A DNA stretch of 64,000 bases, taken from NCBI GenBank assembly GCA_017590115.1, contig JAGGNK010008670.1, forward strand, positions 4,087,677 to 4,151,676. The letters run 5' to 3'. This DNA is from Montifringilla adamsi (Eukaryota > Chordata > Aves > Passeriformes > Passeridae). A model generated the notes under the pieces. It was given only the letters and a program-made list of their open reading frames with translations, did no database searches and was not told the origin of the DNA. A program made the translations under genes and the position numbers. Positions 35,801 through 47,986 of the stretch are shown piece after piece; within the stretch, counting starts at the first letter, position 1; every line of letters starts with the position of its first letter.

Positions 35801-38800
35801 TTTTAAATTTTCTTAATGATTAGCAACTTAGTAAAACTGTAATGGTGAGAGATAAAAATAATGATTCAACAAGCTGTGTCTCAAGAACAAGTTTTAACTG
35901 GAACTTGCATGTAGCAAGGACAGATAAAGTGTACAGTCCTAATTATCAGCCTGATGGGACGAGACAAAAGTAAACATATCATCAGATTTTACTAACTCTA
36001 ATGACCCTGTCCTGTGCTGGCATATGGCTAAAGTGCTCTTGTGATAGTAAAGCCCAGCTTGATCCTTCACTGCAGCTGTGGGGAGGACAAAGGGCCAGCA
36101 ATGCCTTACTCTGCTCATCCTGTCCCAGGCTGGAAGGAGAAAACTCCCTTACCTTCTACATGGCAGCTGCTGCAAGGATACACAGCCTAACATTCCATTT
36201 TCCTCAGGTGCCTCTGAACCCACAGGCAGTTCTTCTGGGAAGTTCAATGTTGTAGCTGTGGGCAGTGTTAATACTGTGGGCTTTGTTAAACTGATTTATG
36301 TGCTGCACCACAGTAACTGGACCAGACTTTCTATTGTCATTCACCAGTGACACAGGAAAACCAGGACTGACTGCTCAGTGTTGATCAGTAAGGCCCCTCA
36401 CTGCTGAGATGCTGGCAGAGTCACTGATGCCCCCCAGACAACAGAACAAAACTTAGCAGAAGTTTAGGAAATAATTTCATACCTCCTGTATGATCACAGG
36501 GAACCCAGCCAGACTGGGCCCTCAGAGCAGTGGCAAATCTGCTTTGAACTTCACTTCTTCCCAAATACTCTTCCTGCCTCTCGTGCCTACAGAGGCCCCA
36601 CCACCAGGTTTTAGGCAGCAGCACCCTGGAAGCAGAGGTGCTTCACAGTGGGGTGAAGTGGGCAGTGTGGACAGCTGGGGCCAGACACTGGCACCCCTCC
36701 AGACAGGGTTCATCCCGGCCCAAAGCCAGCTGTCACCAGCTCTAGGGCTGCCTCCAACACCAAGTCTCACCTCTGGACCGCCTGTTTCAAAGGGATTTAG
36801 CTGAGGGCTTGCACGGCTTTTACCACCTGTGGAGCAAATGTGTCCTGCTCGGGAAGTAGCTCCCATCTGGCGCTGGATGTATGTCTGAGATGTACAGTGG
36901 AGGAAAAACAGCAGCACAAGCCATCACATGACATAGATGTTGTTCATCTTTTATCTAACAGACCTAGATAACAATGCTGATAGCAAGAGTTCTCTTTTTT
37001 TCCTCCTTTTTGTACCTTCAGATAATCCATTATATTTAAGTTACAGTAAACAGAGCCAGTGGAGAGCTTCTGAGCCTGCCGTGGCTGTTGGTCTCACCTG
37101 GGGGGACCTGTGTGCAGCACACAGATGGACAGCTCCACACAGACCTGTGCCCCAGCTCTGCTGGTCTCATCCCTAGCCTGGGATCTGGTTCCAGCAGCCC
37201 TGCATGCCCTGTGTCAGACCTCGTCACCCACCACTGCAGCACATGACAGCACTGACCCAGTTCTCCTCTAGTTAAATCCCTGCAGTCACTCCAGCAAAGC
37301 CTTTGGTGCAATCTTACTGCTTCAGTGCACACACCAGGGCCAGGCATTTCTGCCAGTGGACTTTGTGGCTGAGCTTGTCATCACTTGGAAGTGACCAGAG
37401 TGTGCTGTAGGGTCTTAATACCAAGACAGTAAAGACTACAAAGGAAAAAAAGTTCAGGCACGTGGAAAGGAGCGTGAACCTCCCCTAAAACCAAACCCTT
37501 AGCAGCAGCATGATCCTCCTCAGCCCATCTATTTTGTGCTTTTCATTATGCTCAATTCTCTGTTACATTTTGGCCACTGCTTCACCAGCAGCCCTGGTGA
37601 GCACACAGTGACCAAGCAATGCTGGTGTTTCATCTCTAAATAAATAATGGGTTTCTACCCTGAAAAAATTGCTAAAAAGTAACCTGGTATCACAACAAGG
37701 AACATGCAAATCTTAAAAGTCAAGCAGAGAGCAGGCTTTTACAATGGTTACAAAATATGGCCCCAAAAAAGGAAGAAAAATCCTTGGAGTTTGATTCTGC
37801 CACATAAAAATGTCTCATAAAAAATGCAAAAGGAGCACAAACAAGGCTATGGAAACAGCATGACCTCCTGCTTGCACACTATCTTGGCTGAAGCACATCC
37901 AGCCAGCAAAATGCTAAGTGATGCAAAATGGGGGTTAGGTAAGTGGCACCTTCCAGTTAACCTTCCAATACCCATTTCTTCTTTGGGTCATCAGTAATTG
38001 TTGCTCTATGAGCACCCTGAGCCTTTGGCTGGACCTGGAGGCTGTGGGTCTGGAGCACTGTATGAAAGAAAGGGAAAGAAAGTGCAGATGGGGAAGAAGG
38101 TGCACTGGCAATGGTCACACCATGGAAGGGGTGACAGCAGGACTCGAGTCTCCTCACACGGAGGCCAAGAGTGCCCAGGCTTTTTGTGTGGTCAGTGTTG
38201 TGCTGTGCCTTGTGCTGCAGCAGTGAGAAGGAGGAGAGGAGAGACTTCCTGAGAGGAAAGAGAGAGCTAAATAGTCTGGCTGAAATGTAGGAAATATGCC
38301 CATCAGCCCAGCCACAGTTTCTAAGATTCTCCAAAAAAATATTGCAACTGAGAAATCCTTATGAGATCAGACAGCATTTCCATAATGCACAGATAGCAAA
38401 GCAAGAGAAGTACATCCCAGCCAGCTCAGGTGGGATCCACTGTCTTCCTCTGCAGAAGCAAGAGTAAGGGGATGTTTGCTCCACCTGTTTTCCTTAGCAC
38501 CTGGGGTGAGCAGTGCTGTGTGCTGGTGGCACAACTGCATGAGCAGTTGGATTTTAAAGACACCAGACCACTCAGCAGAATAAAGCAAAGAGATGGGGAT
38601 AAAAATGTAAAACATGAGGCTGCAGCATCAGCCAGCCCTTCTTTCCTTCATTTCCGCTAAGAGACTGCCCTGCTCAATGCTGTCTGGTAAGATCACTGTC
38701 CCACTGGGCTCTTCCAGAAGGGCATTGAGAGGGACATGTACTGTACTCCTCCTGTCCTTTCCCTAGCTCTTCCTGCAGCCCAGTTGTCTCAAGTGTCTCA

Positions 38801-39005
38801 GAGTAAAATGCCAGGTTAGCACCTGTGGCTGGGAGGTGTGAACTGCAGCAGCCAGAAGGAATCCAATGGATGGGTCCTCCTGGTCTGCCAGCTGCAAGGT
38901 CTTTGTGAAATGAGACTTTTGCCCAGCATTCTTCCCATGGTGCCTGAAGGAGATGCATGCCCAGTTGTGCATGCCCAGTCCCTCCTTTCTGGGTGCATGG
39001 GATGT
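32858..39005. other. Intergenic DNA between EIF5A2 and SLC2A2, including the SLC2A2 3'UTR
   Basis: About 6.1 kb. The part next to 39,005 must hold the SLC2A2 3'UTR, but I found no minus-strand AATAAA or ATTAAA by eye from 39,005 down to about 36,000, so its end is undefined. No other gene is visible. The open frames, up to 143 codons, have no recognisable domain. Confidence 0.5.
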
Positions 39006-39197
39006 CTATGCCTCCTCGCCGCGTCGCAGGTCCTGCAGCTCAGTCATGGCTTTGGCCGAGAGCTTCTTGCGGCGGAACACGGCTGCAATCTCCTCAAAGG
39101 ACTTTCCTTTCGTCTCCGGCACTTTGAAGTGCGCAAACAGGAAGAAGATGAGGAGCAGACCCGCGAAGATTGCAAACACGTATGGTCCACACAGATC
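39006..39197 (-). CDS. SLC2A2: SLC2A2 coding exon 11 (TM12, C-terminal tail, stop)
   Basis: The acceptor CCCACTGCAG precedes [13 protein letters not shown]12 is followed by the sugar-porter signature [16 protein letters not shown] and a basic-then-acidic tail ending RRGEEA. TAG stop at 39,008-39,006. Confidence 0.95.
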   Translation of the reverse strand, partial: DLCGPYVFAIFAGLLLIFFLFAHFKVPETKGKSFEEIAAVFRRKKLSAKAMTELQDLRRGEEA

Positions 39198-42100
39198 CTG
39201 CAGTGGGAAAGTGAGAATGGGGAGACCACCATCAGCGCCACAGGGATGGCTTCCCCTTCCTACCCTGGCTGGCTGAGGATCCCAGCCAGGCTAGGGGATG
39301 GAAATGTGGGAGGCACATTCACATGGGATCGTGCCAGTCATTTATTTGTGTGATTTAAGAGATTTCTTACTGCTATGTACTGGAAACACATTCCCACGAT
39401 GAAGTTGCAGGCCCAGTTGCAGAAGCCGGCGACAGCGATGGCGGCAGGGCGCGGGCCCTGGCTGAACAGTTCGGCTACGATGAACCAGGGGATGGGTCCG
39501 GGCCCCACTTCGAAGAAGATGACGAAGAGGAAGATTGCGACCATGCTGACGTAGCTCATCCAGGCAAACTGGCTCTGCAAGAGGTTGGTGTTATAGTCCC
39601 AAACTAACTCTCATTAATTAACACTAATTACTTTATTTAGGTTCCTTTTTCAGAAATTTCTTTCTGTTCAGACAAAGGAGGACAGGACATGAATAATTAA
39701 GGTTTTAAACTCTTATGCCAGGTGCTGGCTGGGTATGTGGTGCCAGCATTGCTGCCTGGAGGAGTTCACAGCCATCAGCTCAGCTGTTACTTTGAGCCCT
39801 CTCCTTGCCTGCAGCTCAGCAAAATGAGGCAGAATGGCACCCTTTAATAACCAGGGTGTTCAGCAAAGGAGGCCACCCCTTATTTGCTTTTTAATCTTGA
39901 CAGGAGCTTGCAGCAGTGGTTTGGACTGACTTTGATGGGATCTTCTCTTGTTTTCAAACCAGGGAGAAAAAATTGAGAGAAATCCTTACCAGGAGCACAA
40001 GCCCAACTGTCATGGCCACAGCGCTGACTAACATGCCCATCAAACCTGCCAGGAACAGGGACCGCCTGCCCGCCTTCTCCACCAGAAAGACCTGTAGAAA
40101 CACATGCAGGAGCTCAGTGTGCAGCACCACCACTCTCAGGATCAGGTCCATTAGCAATAACCAACCTGTTACCACTGCCACACTTTTGCTATTTTGTTCT
40201 TTTGCTCTTTTAGCTCTAGTGGTATAGATTTATTTGCTGGTTTCCAAGTGTCAGAAACTGTGCTGGCAGCTGCTGGGGAGCCTGACTGAGCAGTCACCCT
40301 GCCAAGGGCAAGGCAAAGGCACACACACTCACAGCCCATGCATTTCCAAGCTCTCAGGACTTCCCACTGCTCCTACACATGAATTGCTGACTGTGGACTT
40401 TTTCTCTCTCTGCCTTTTCTTTTTTTCTTCCAGGAACTAAAAACTTACTAGGTCTGCATTAGTTTGAAATCAGGCTTCAAAATGTAGCACAATTCAGGTC
40501 ACGTCACGGGCCATTGCACCTTGCCTGTCCTAAGGCAGGAATAGTTGTGTAGTAGCTGCAGTCAGGATTTTTCTTCCAGTCACTCCCAGACTCCTTTTGC
40601 TTTGCTGGTAGTCACAAAGCTTAGTTTGCTCCTTCTCAGCTCCTCTTGGTGGACTCCAGCCATGTCACCCAGCTTTTGACAGATACCTAAGTCTGTACCA
40701 GACACCTCACCCAACAGGGAGCTGTAGTTCCCTCCAGAGGACAGTGCAGCTGTCCTGGCCTAACCATGCAGCAGCCTCTGAGGCTGCCTGCTCCTTTCCC
40801 TCTGCTTGAAAGGACACCTCTGGCCAGCAGCTCCACCTTTGCTGCCATTGCAGCCATGATTTACTCTTCTCAGGGACCGTCTCTTTTGCTAGAGGCAGTT
40901 CATGTGCTGACACGTGAAGTTGCAGAGGATGAGTCTCTGCTCCCTTCTCCCTTTTCAAGGTCCACCCAGCTGTCAGTACTTCTGCCTTTTGATCGGGGTC
41001 TGTCATTTATTGACAAAAGCAGGTAATTTTTAAATTTTGCTCATGGACAAAAGAAGCAAAGAGCAAATGCCCAAGGCTGCAAGTACTACAACCATGGGGA
41101 TCAAACTGCAGGACACCCTCCATGCTGAAGAAAGGTTTCTTCCAGCTGCACACCTCTGTGCCTCATTTCACAATAACTTCACATTTTCTCCTCATGGGGC
41201 CTACAATGGACTTTCTCTAAGGCAGGTTATACTCCAAGATATCCTCTCTCACACATACTGGGGTATGAATGGTTTGGGTTGGAAGGGACCTTAAAGATCA
41301 TCCAATTTCAACCCCCTGTCATAGGCAGGGACACCTTCCACAAGACCAAGCCTGGTCTTGGACAGTTCAGAGATAGGGCATCCACAACCTCTCTAAGAAA
41401 CCTGTGCCAGTGGCTCACCACCCTCACAGACAAGAATTTCTTTCTAATATCTAATCAAATCATCCTCTCTGTCAATTTAAAATTGTCTCCTTGTCCTAAA
41501 TCTCTTGGAGCTGTGTATTTCTGCCTTTCAGCCAGTCCTGCATCATGTTGGTGAAAGTTCTTTACTCCCTAAATCTCTAGAGAGATATGAGGGAAATAGG
41601 CCTGGCATTTCCTGGTCTTATATTAATGGCCACATTATAAAACTAATTGCCAGCTGATAGGAACTGTGTTAATCCTCTCAAGAGAGAGACAAATGAAGAG
41701 AAGGTCTGTGGAAACAGAACCATCCTTTTATTGCTGCAGAGCCCTGCACAGATAGGATGAGGATAGGTGCTGGATTACTTTTATTACTGTGGAATAGCCT
41801 TTGGATATCACTCGTGCAGGTGCTATGTACATACAGAAAACAGTTTGAAAGATAACAGGTAAGAGCAGACTGGGAGCTGGTGACTTCCCCATCAGAGTCC
41901 CCATCCCCTGCCTGCTCCCTGGGGAAATAGGGCCTGCAGAATTGCAGTCTCATGGGCAATTTTTATTCTGGGGGGAAATGCAGAGTTTTCAGAGCTGCCC
42001 TGAACACAACGGTGCAGTTTCCACTCACGCGGCATTTAGCAGTGCTGATCGATAGCCACATGTCAGGGCTTGAATTTTCAAATTCAACTTTCCCAGGGAA

Positions 42101-45100
42101 TTATATTTCCCTGTAAGGTGTTCAGGGTCAGTCCTGCAACACTGCAAATCCCAGGTCCAGGATAAAATCATGTTTCAAAACCACGCTGTACCTTATGTGT
42201 CTTTGTAGTCCAGGGGGCAAAGTATTTACTTACAGAGATAACAGTGAAGACCGTGTTCACCACTCCAACACCGATGGTTGCATAAACTGGTTGGTCAACC
42301 CCAGCTCTCTCGAAAATGTTTGTGGAGTAGTAAAAGATCTATCAGAATACACCAGGATGAAGGATTAGGCAACAGGGCTGTTGAAACTTTTTGTTCTCAT
42401 GAGGGAAGAGCGTGCACTTGCTTGGCTGAGATGTGGCGTAATTTAATTATGATTAATTTTTCAACTTTTAACGGCTTGTTGTAATAATTAAAGCTGAACA
42501 TTTCATAGGAGCCTGAGGGAGTTAAAAATCCAGTTGAAATTCCCCTCTTGAGCTACTGCATTTGCACATTAAATCTGTTTTCTTCTATGTAGTCTGTGTT
42601 TAATCTGAAATCCAGATCACCAGCACTGAGCATTCAAGACAAATATCTTAGTATGAAACAAATATCTTAATTATAAAATATTCTCATTGTAATGACTCCC
42701 TTTTTTTCTTCTCCCCAAAAATAAGGTTATTCCTGTCTGGTGAAAGTTAAGGGCAGGAGGTAAAGGGTGGCTGGTGGATGGGATGGGCATGGCCTGGAGC
42801 CTGGGCATCCCTGTGTTCTCCTTAATGTTTCTGGGTGTCAGATGGATTTCTGGTATTCCAGGAGGTGATGCAAAAGTTGCTTAGCTAAAACCAGCTAGAA
42901 AATAGTTATTCTGGGGTAAGCATGATGTCATGAAAGAGAGCAAACTGCTGACAGACTTGGGTAGGTGAGGATCATGGGAGGGCTCTGCATGGGCCTGCTG
43001 TGCCAGCTGGTTTTGTGCTGGACTCCCTCCCACCTTTCTCCCCTCCTGCCCTCCCACAGCCAGCTTGGCAGGGACCCAGGAGCCCACTACAGCCATGGGA
43101 AAGCCTTCTTCCATCCCTGCGTGGCTTGGATGGAGCCAGAACTGCCTTTTCATGCTCAGCATGGATCTCTTGAGAGACAAACATTTTGGGGAGACTCACC
43201 GCATTGATTCCTGAGAACTGCTGGGATATTTGCACCATCAGTGCCACAATGACAGCCTGCCTGTACTTGGAAGAGGTGAAAAGCTGTCTTATGGAGACTT
43301 TCTTTTCACTAGCAGCTTCTTGCTTTTCCTTTTCCATCTCTTCAATCTCTTTCATTGGATCACAGTTTCCTCTAAGCCTTTTCAGATCTTAGGGAAAAAA
43401 AAAAAGATTGACATTTTATTTTCAATGGTAGATAAGTTGTATATGTAAGGACAAAAATCTCTTTAGGCAAAACTCAAGGTAAGCCAAGGATCCAGGGTGC
43501 ATCTGCTTAGTCAGGGGCAGCAGCACATCAGCTCTGCAACAGCCCTGAGATCACTCTCGAGCCTCATCCCTCAGCAGTGCTGCTCAGTCCCCTGCAAATG
43601 TCTCAATAGTTTTTGATCCAGAGCTAGTTTGTAACTCAGCAGCTCAGAGCATGAGATGGACCAACCACAATCACACCTGAGTCCTCAGCCAGGCTTTTCC
43701 TTCTCTGTTTTGTACTATGTAAAGCATAAAACCAACTCTAGACAAGCCCAGAATGTCTTTCTTACTTTTTTTAGCTTCCTCCACCTTCCCCAGTTTGATG
43801 TAAAGATATCGGGGGCTCTCAGGGCACAGCAAGAGCAGGAAGAACTGCAGCAGGGCAGCCACACCAGACAGACCAAGGAGCAGGGGCCACATCTTGTCAT
43901 TGCCCAGAAGAAAGTCTAGTCCAAGGATCTGGAATAATTGAAACATATGTGAATGGATCATTTTGTACCCTAAGAAGAGAAAGCAATTGACCACTATGGT
44001 CTTTTGAAGTGACAAGCTGGGGGAAAACTAGAAGCAAATACCAACTCTTTTTCTGGTTCTGTTTGTTTTCTGTACATTTATGTGCCTAACTGTTGTGTAG
44101 ATGGGACTTGTGCCATGGTGGGCAACGCTGATGGGGCCTTTGGGCTCCCTACTTCCCTGATGAAGCCATTTTTGAGAACCTGATTATCAGCGGTCTCATG
44201 CTCAGGATCCAGCCTGACAGTGATGAGATGCTGAAAAAAATTCTTCAGGGAGAGGAGAAATTATTTGCAGAAGTATTTTTTATTTCTTGAGAAGTTGTCT
44301 TTATTAAGACACCTCTTACTGAAAGCAGGGGTTTGACCCCATTAAAGCAGATTGTTTTGCACACTCCTTCAGTTTTGCAGTGGAATGGTGAACAACAGCC
44401 CAGTACATCACTATGACCTTCCTATTCTCTGAAACACCCTCTCTGGATGTGTTTGTTTTCCTGCTTACCTGGCTGAAGAGGATGCCTGTGACGATTGCGA
44501 GCTGGTGCAGCGTCCCCAGCGCTCCTCGAAGGGCCGTGGGAGAGACCTCGCTGACATACATGGGCACGAGTCCAGAGGAGAGCCCTGCAGCGAGCACACG
44601 TGGGTGTCACCTCTCCCAGACACAGCTCAGCAACCAGCAGAAAGCACTTCCCAAACAGGAAAGGAGGATGGAGCCTGTGTGCTGCACCCCACACCCCACC
44701 GAGCCCCTCACACCTGGCTGGGAGCCACCTGCACCTTGGAAAGGTGCTGGGATGTCCCTGCATTCAGAGCCCCAACCTGGGAAGCCTTTTTACTTGAACA
44801 CACACATCAGAGCACAGAGCAGGGATTATCTGCTGGAGTTATCACAGGGTTAAGAAGAACCTTCTTAAAATTTGCCTTGAAACCTCAGAGTGGAGAATTG
44901 TATTTGCATACCAGTAACAGTATAAAGAGCTGTTATTTCCAAGCTAATTATAATGTAATTCCCAATTATTTGCTGGCTATATCCTCTTTGTGCACAGTGG
45001 TCCTGTGCTCTCTGTCTAGGGAAGATGCTAACCAGCCTGGCTAGTGATGTGCTCTTGCAGCAGCCACCAGCAAGACTCATCCTTGAGATACAGAGGGCTC

Positions 45101-47986
45101 CTTTCTGGATGTGTAAAATAAAAATATGATAGAGCCAACCCAAACACTTCTGGGAAAGATCCTGGATCAAGAAGGGCAGACATAGGGAGAACAGGGAAAT
45201 TCCCACCTGTGAAACCCCTTCTGAACTAAAAAAAGTATTTAAAAATATGGGAAACTGAACTGCAGCCCTGGACGCGCTACCAAGGAGCTGATTTCAGTGG
45301 CTGACGCAGCCTGGACTCACCGCAGTACAGCCCCGTGACCGCTCTCCCGGAGATGATGAGGATGTGGGATGGCCCAAATTTCGCCAGCCCCATGAGGAGG
45401 TTCCCAGCAATGGAGAGGACATTCACCACCAGCATGGCTTTCACTCTGCAAGGCAGCAGCAGCACAGCTCCTCTGGCACCTCTCTCAGCCAAAGCAGCCA
45501 TTGCAACACACAAGAGGAACTGTGAAGTCACTTAATCAGTACTACAGGGGAAAAACAATGATAGCAAGCACTGCAAAATACAGGGACCAGGGTACAATCA
45601 GAGTAGTTAAAATGATATTATAAATGATACTTTACATCCTGTGCAAATACCATGCAGATATCCTCCTCTTCCGTTTGCCATGGAAAGAAAAGGGGGAATT
45701 CAGAACTTAATCAAGGCTGCTCATCAGCTGCTCTCTGAAACGCTCAAGTTGCAATAAAATGTCTGATTTGTAACTGAGGGTTTTAAAAAGCCCAGCCTGG
45801 CTGAAACAGTATTTTGGAAATGGGGAGGGTTATTTTTCCTTTTTTTCCTAAATTGCTGAAAATAACACAAATGGTATTTCTACAGGGAGGAAATAGTTCT
45901 ATGGGAAAAAAATCAATCAGAAGGGTTTGGGCTGTGGCACAGAGTCAGAGCACACACGAGCCTCTCACCTCCCGAGCCGGTCGCCGATCCAGCCCACGGT
46001 GAAGGAGGAGACCATGCCTCCGATGGCAAACACAGACACGGACAGGGACCAGTACATGGTGAGGATGTGTGGGGAGGCAGCAAGGTCCTCGCTGGTGTCA
46101 GTCAGGGGTGGGAGTGTGCCCTCTGTGCCAGCCTGGAGGAACGTGCCATCCTCCCTGGAGGCATTGGTGGAGTATCTGTCTGGGGAGACAATGCCCAGCA
46201 CACGCCCGTAGTGTGCTTCTATCACCTGTGACAGGTAAAGAAGAAAAACGCCTCAGCTGAGATCTATAACCACCCCAACCCCTGTTTTGGATTTTATTCT
46301 GTTTTAGAAAAAGATTTGCATTGCAGGCTCTGCAGGGGTAAAATCTTGGGTCCCCCAGCTCCACAAGACCCAGACCTCAGCGGGGAGGGGCCACAAGGGC
46401 AGGCACAAAGCATTCCTCCTCCCGGGACTGGGCTGAGCATGGTGTTTGGATTTGGAACTGGATCTGGTGGAGGGGTACAATCCCTTGGCTCAGGCACAGG
46501 GACCATGTTACAGTGGGGGCAGCTCCATTGTGTGCAGAGCCCCACTCCTTTCCCTGGGGAATTGCCAGCGGAGGGTCCTGGCTGTGTTCTCAGCCCACTG
46601 CCCTGTCATGGGGGCTGTTCTGTGGGAGAAACTGCCTGGGAAGGGACAGAGTCCTCCTGAGGGCTTCTGCAAGGGACAAACTGACCCTGGCTGCCCTGAA
46701 GCCGTAGTTCCTTGGCCATGCACAGCTTGAGGGGCTCAACTTACCTTCTGGGGGGCATTAATGACCCCCAGGCTGTAGCCATACTGGAAGAAGCCCAACA
46801 CCGCAGTGAAGACGGAGAGGACCAATGTTCCTGTGAGGTGCTGGGGCAGGAAGCAAAGAACAACCTCATCATACTGTCCTAGCAGTGCCAAAACTGGGGG
46901 AGGGCTGCATCCCACCCCTATCCCAGGGGACCCTGCTGCCCAGTTGGCTGGGACAGTGGCATCCAGGGGTGCTGCTGCAGTAGCACAGGTGGTTGGCTTG
47001 CTCCAAAGGAGAAGGAAAGGCTATGGGAACAGGCATGATCAGGCCCCCACAATGACAGTCCAGCTCTCCCTGCTCCACTGCTTGTCCAGGCCCTGGAGCT
47101 TGTGGGAGCCAAAGCTCTGCCCAGTACAGAGGTGCAAGAAGCAGCAGCAGCAGCGTGTTGTTCCCCTTCTCATCCCCATCCCTGGAGCACAACAGCTGGG
47201 AAAAAAACACCAAAAGGGTGTTTTTCAGCAGCACTGTTTAAAGCATTTCTTCCTCCCATCACAGTTAAAGTTATCCAATGAGCCAACAAACCTCTTCAAA
47301 TAAAAATAGCCCCTTAGCCCTTTTCCCCTTTGCTCCTGTGCACAGTTAATTACAGGAGGGGAATTTTTTTTTCAGTTGGTTTTGGTTTTGGCAAGGGATT
47401 GCTCAGTGCTGGGGTCCTGCAGAAATTCTAGTAATTTCATTGTTAAGTCTAGTGCAAGAATACCAGCGATCCATTATTACCTTCTCTGTCTGCATTTTCC
47501 TTTTCTCATCCACCCTGCTGCTCCTCCGCTCTCCTTCTGGGAACAGTCACTGTCCTGGGCTGCAGAGCAAGGTGCAGGCTTGGGCAGGGAAGGAAGGACA
47601 GCAGAGCTGGGATGGAGGCAGGAAAACGGGCTGGTGCTTGGAGAGATGGGACTATATCAACTCTGGAGTTAATGAGAAACCCAAGTCTTCCACGCATTAT
47701 TTGGCCACCGCTCAGCTCAAAGCAGCCACCACCAATCCCCGTGTTTGGGACACACACGAAACAATGAGAGACCTGCAAAAACATGGAGCAAATCTGGAAA
47801 ATTCAAATGATCAAGACACAGGGTTGGTTTGGGGCTGTCTCTCAGCTGAACAGTTGGGAATGTGACGTGCCAGGGGCTTGAGCCTGTTTCGAGATGCTCA
47901 ACACTTACCTCGGCTTCTGTGCTGGGTGTGCATGTCACATCACAATCCTCTTGCTGAATCAGGGAGAAGAAACCTCTCCAGCACAT
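39006..47986 (-). CDS. SLC2A2: SLC2A2 (GLUT2), facilitative glucose transporter (11 coding exons, 541 aa as modelled)
   Basis: Low-affinity, high-capacity glucose and fructose carrier of liver, intestine, kidney and beta-cells (major facilitator superfamily, 12 TM helices). Exons: 47986-47909, 46840-46745, 46225-45969, 45445-45321, 44584-44469, 43928-43766, 43387-43200, 42338-42234, 40091-39990, 39574-39371, 39197-39006. All phases close. Visible motifs: TM1 start [19 protein letters not shown]; a long extracellular loop 1 with an N-A-S glycosylation sequon; GDRLGR after TM2; [14 protein letters not shown] at TM4/5; [11 protein letters not shown] after TM6; QQFSGINA in TM7; EKAGRRS after TM8; GPGPIPWF in TM10; [12 protein letters not shown] after TM12. 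The long loop 1 and overall exon pattern match GLUT2 rather than GLUT1 or GLUT3, and the neighbours TNIK and EIF5A2 confirm it. The C-terminus ([18 protein letters not shown]) differs from mammals. The N-terminal exon is the least certain part: it gives 26 residues before the conserved GTLV region, against about five in human. Confidence 0.95.
39371..39574 (-). CDS. SLC2A2: SLC2A2 coding exon 10 (TM10-TM11)
   Basis: 204 nt, phase 0 at both ends. It encodes [11 protein letters not shown], then [20 protein letters not shown], with the tryptophan that in GLUT1 contributes to inhibitor binding, and ends [12 protein letters not shown]. Donor GTAAGA. Confidence 0.96.
39990..40091 (-). CDS. SLC2A2: SLC2A2 coding exon 9 (GRR motif, TM9)
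   Basis: 102 nt between acceptor TTTCTACAG and donor GTAAGG. It encodes [20 protein letters not shown] with the cytoplasmic G-R-R motif, followed by TM9. Confidence 0.96.
41264..41512 (-). repeat. CR1 LINE 3'-end fragment in SLC2A2 intron 9-8
   Basis: It lies in the intron between coding exons 8 and 9. The plus strand shows TGAATGGTTTGGGTTGGAAG, AAGATCATCC, CCCCTGTCATAGGCAGGGAC, AGATAGGGCATCCACAACC, and AGAATTTCTTTCTAATATC. The element is on the minus strand, the same strand as the gene. The copy is well preserved over about 250 bp. Confidence 0.9.
42234..42338 (-). CDS. SLC2A2: SLC2A2 coding exon 8 (TM8)
   Basis: 105 nt, phase 0, acceptor TCTGATAG and donor GTAAGT. It encodes [20 protein letters not shown] and then [12 protein letters not shown]. 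The IFYYST block sits directly after TM7. Confidence 0.96.
43200..43387 (-). CDS. SLC2A2: SLC2A2 coding exon 7 (cytoplasmic loop and TM7)
   Basis: 188 nt. It encodes [20 protein letters not shown], the charged central loop, and TM7 ending [12 protein letters not shown]. The Q-Q-F-S motif is typical of GLUT2 TM7. The acceptor has a strong pyrimidine tract, and the Asn codon is split A|AT. Confidence 0.95.
43766..43928 (-). CDS. SLC2A2: SLC2A2 coding exon 6 (TM6 and PESPRY)
   Basis: 163 nt. It starts [20 protein letters not shown], contains TM6 and the sugar-porter motif [11 protein letters not shown], and ends in a seven-A run read straight into donor GTAAGA. Confidence 0.96.
44469..44584 (-). 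CDS. SLC2A2: SLC2A2 coding exon 5 (TM4-TM5)
   Basis: 116 nt. It encodes [20 protein letters not shown] and then [13 protein letters not shown]. The acceptor is CTCGCTGCAG and the donor GTAAGC. The first Gly codon is split G|GG. Confidence 0.96.
45321..45445 (-). CDS. SLC2A2: SLC2A2 coding exon 4 (TM3-TM4)
   Basis: 125 nt between acceptor CTTGCAG and donor GTGAGT. It encodes [20 protein letters not shown] and [16 protein letters not shown]. Confidence 0.96.
45969..46225 (-). CDS. SLC2A2: SLC2A2 coding exon 3 (extracellular loop 1, TM2)
   Basis: 257 nt. It starts [16 protein letters not shown], carries the long GLUT2-type loop with an N-A-S sequon ([10 protein letters not shown]), then TM2 ([17 protein letters not shown]) and GDRLGR. 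Acceptor CTGTCACAG, donor GTGAGA. Confidence 0.95.
46745..46840 (-). CDS. SLC2A2: SLC2A2 coding exon 2 (TM1)
   Basis: 96 nt, phase 0 at both ends. It encodes [19 protein letters not shown] and [13 protein letters not shown], donor GTAAGT. Two acceptors are possible 10 nt apart, CCCCAG at 46,841 and CTCACAG at 46,831. The first keeps the frame of the upstream exon model and the conserved TGTLV; the second fits another upstream frame. Confidence 0.9.
47909..47986 (-). CDS. SLC2A2: SLC2A2 coding exon 1 (N-terminus, tentative)
   Basis: 78 nt from an ATG with an in-frame TAG two codons before it, to a good donor (GAG|GTAAGT). It would encode [15 protein letters not shown] then [11 protein letters not shown]. 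Human GLUT2 has only about five residues here, so this extension is unusual. An ATG within this exon in another frame (MHTQHRSR) would also join exon 2 in frame if the 46,831 acceptor is used. A different first exon further upstream is also possible. Confidence 0.55.
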
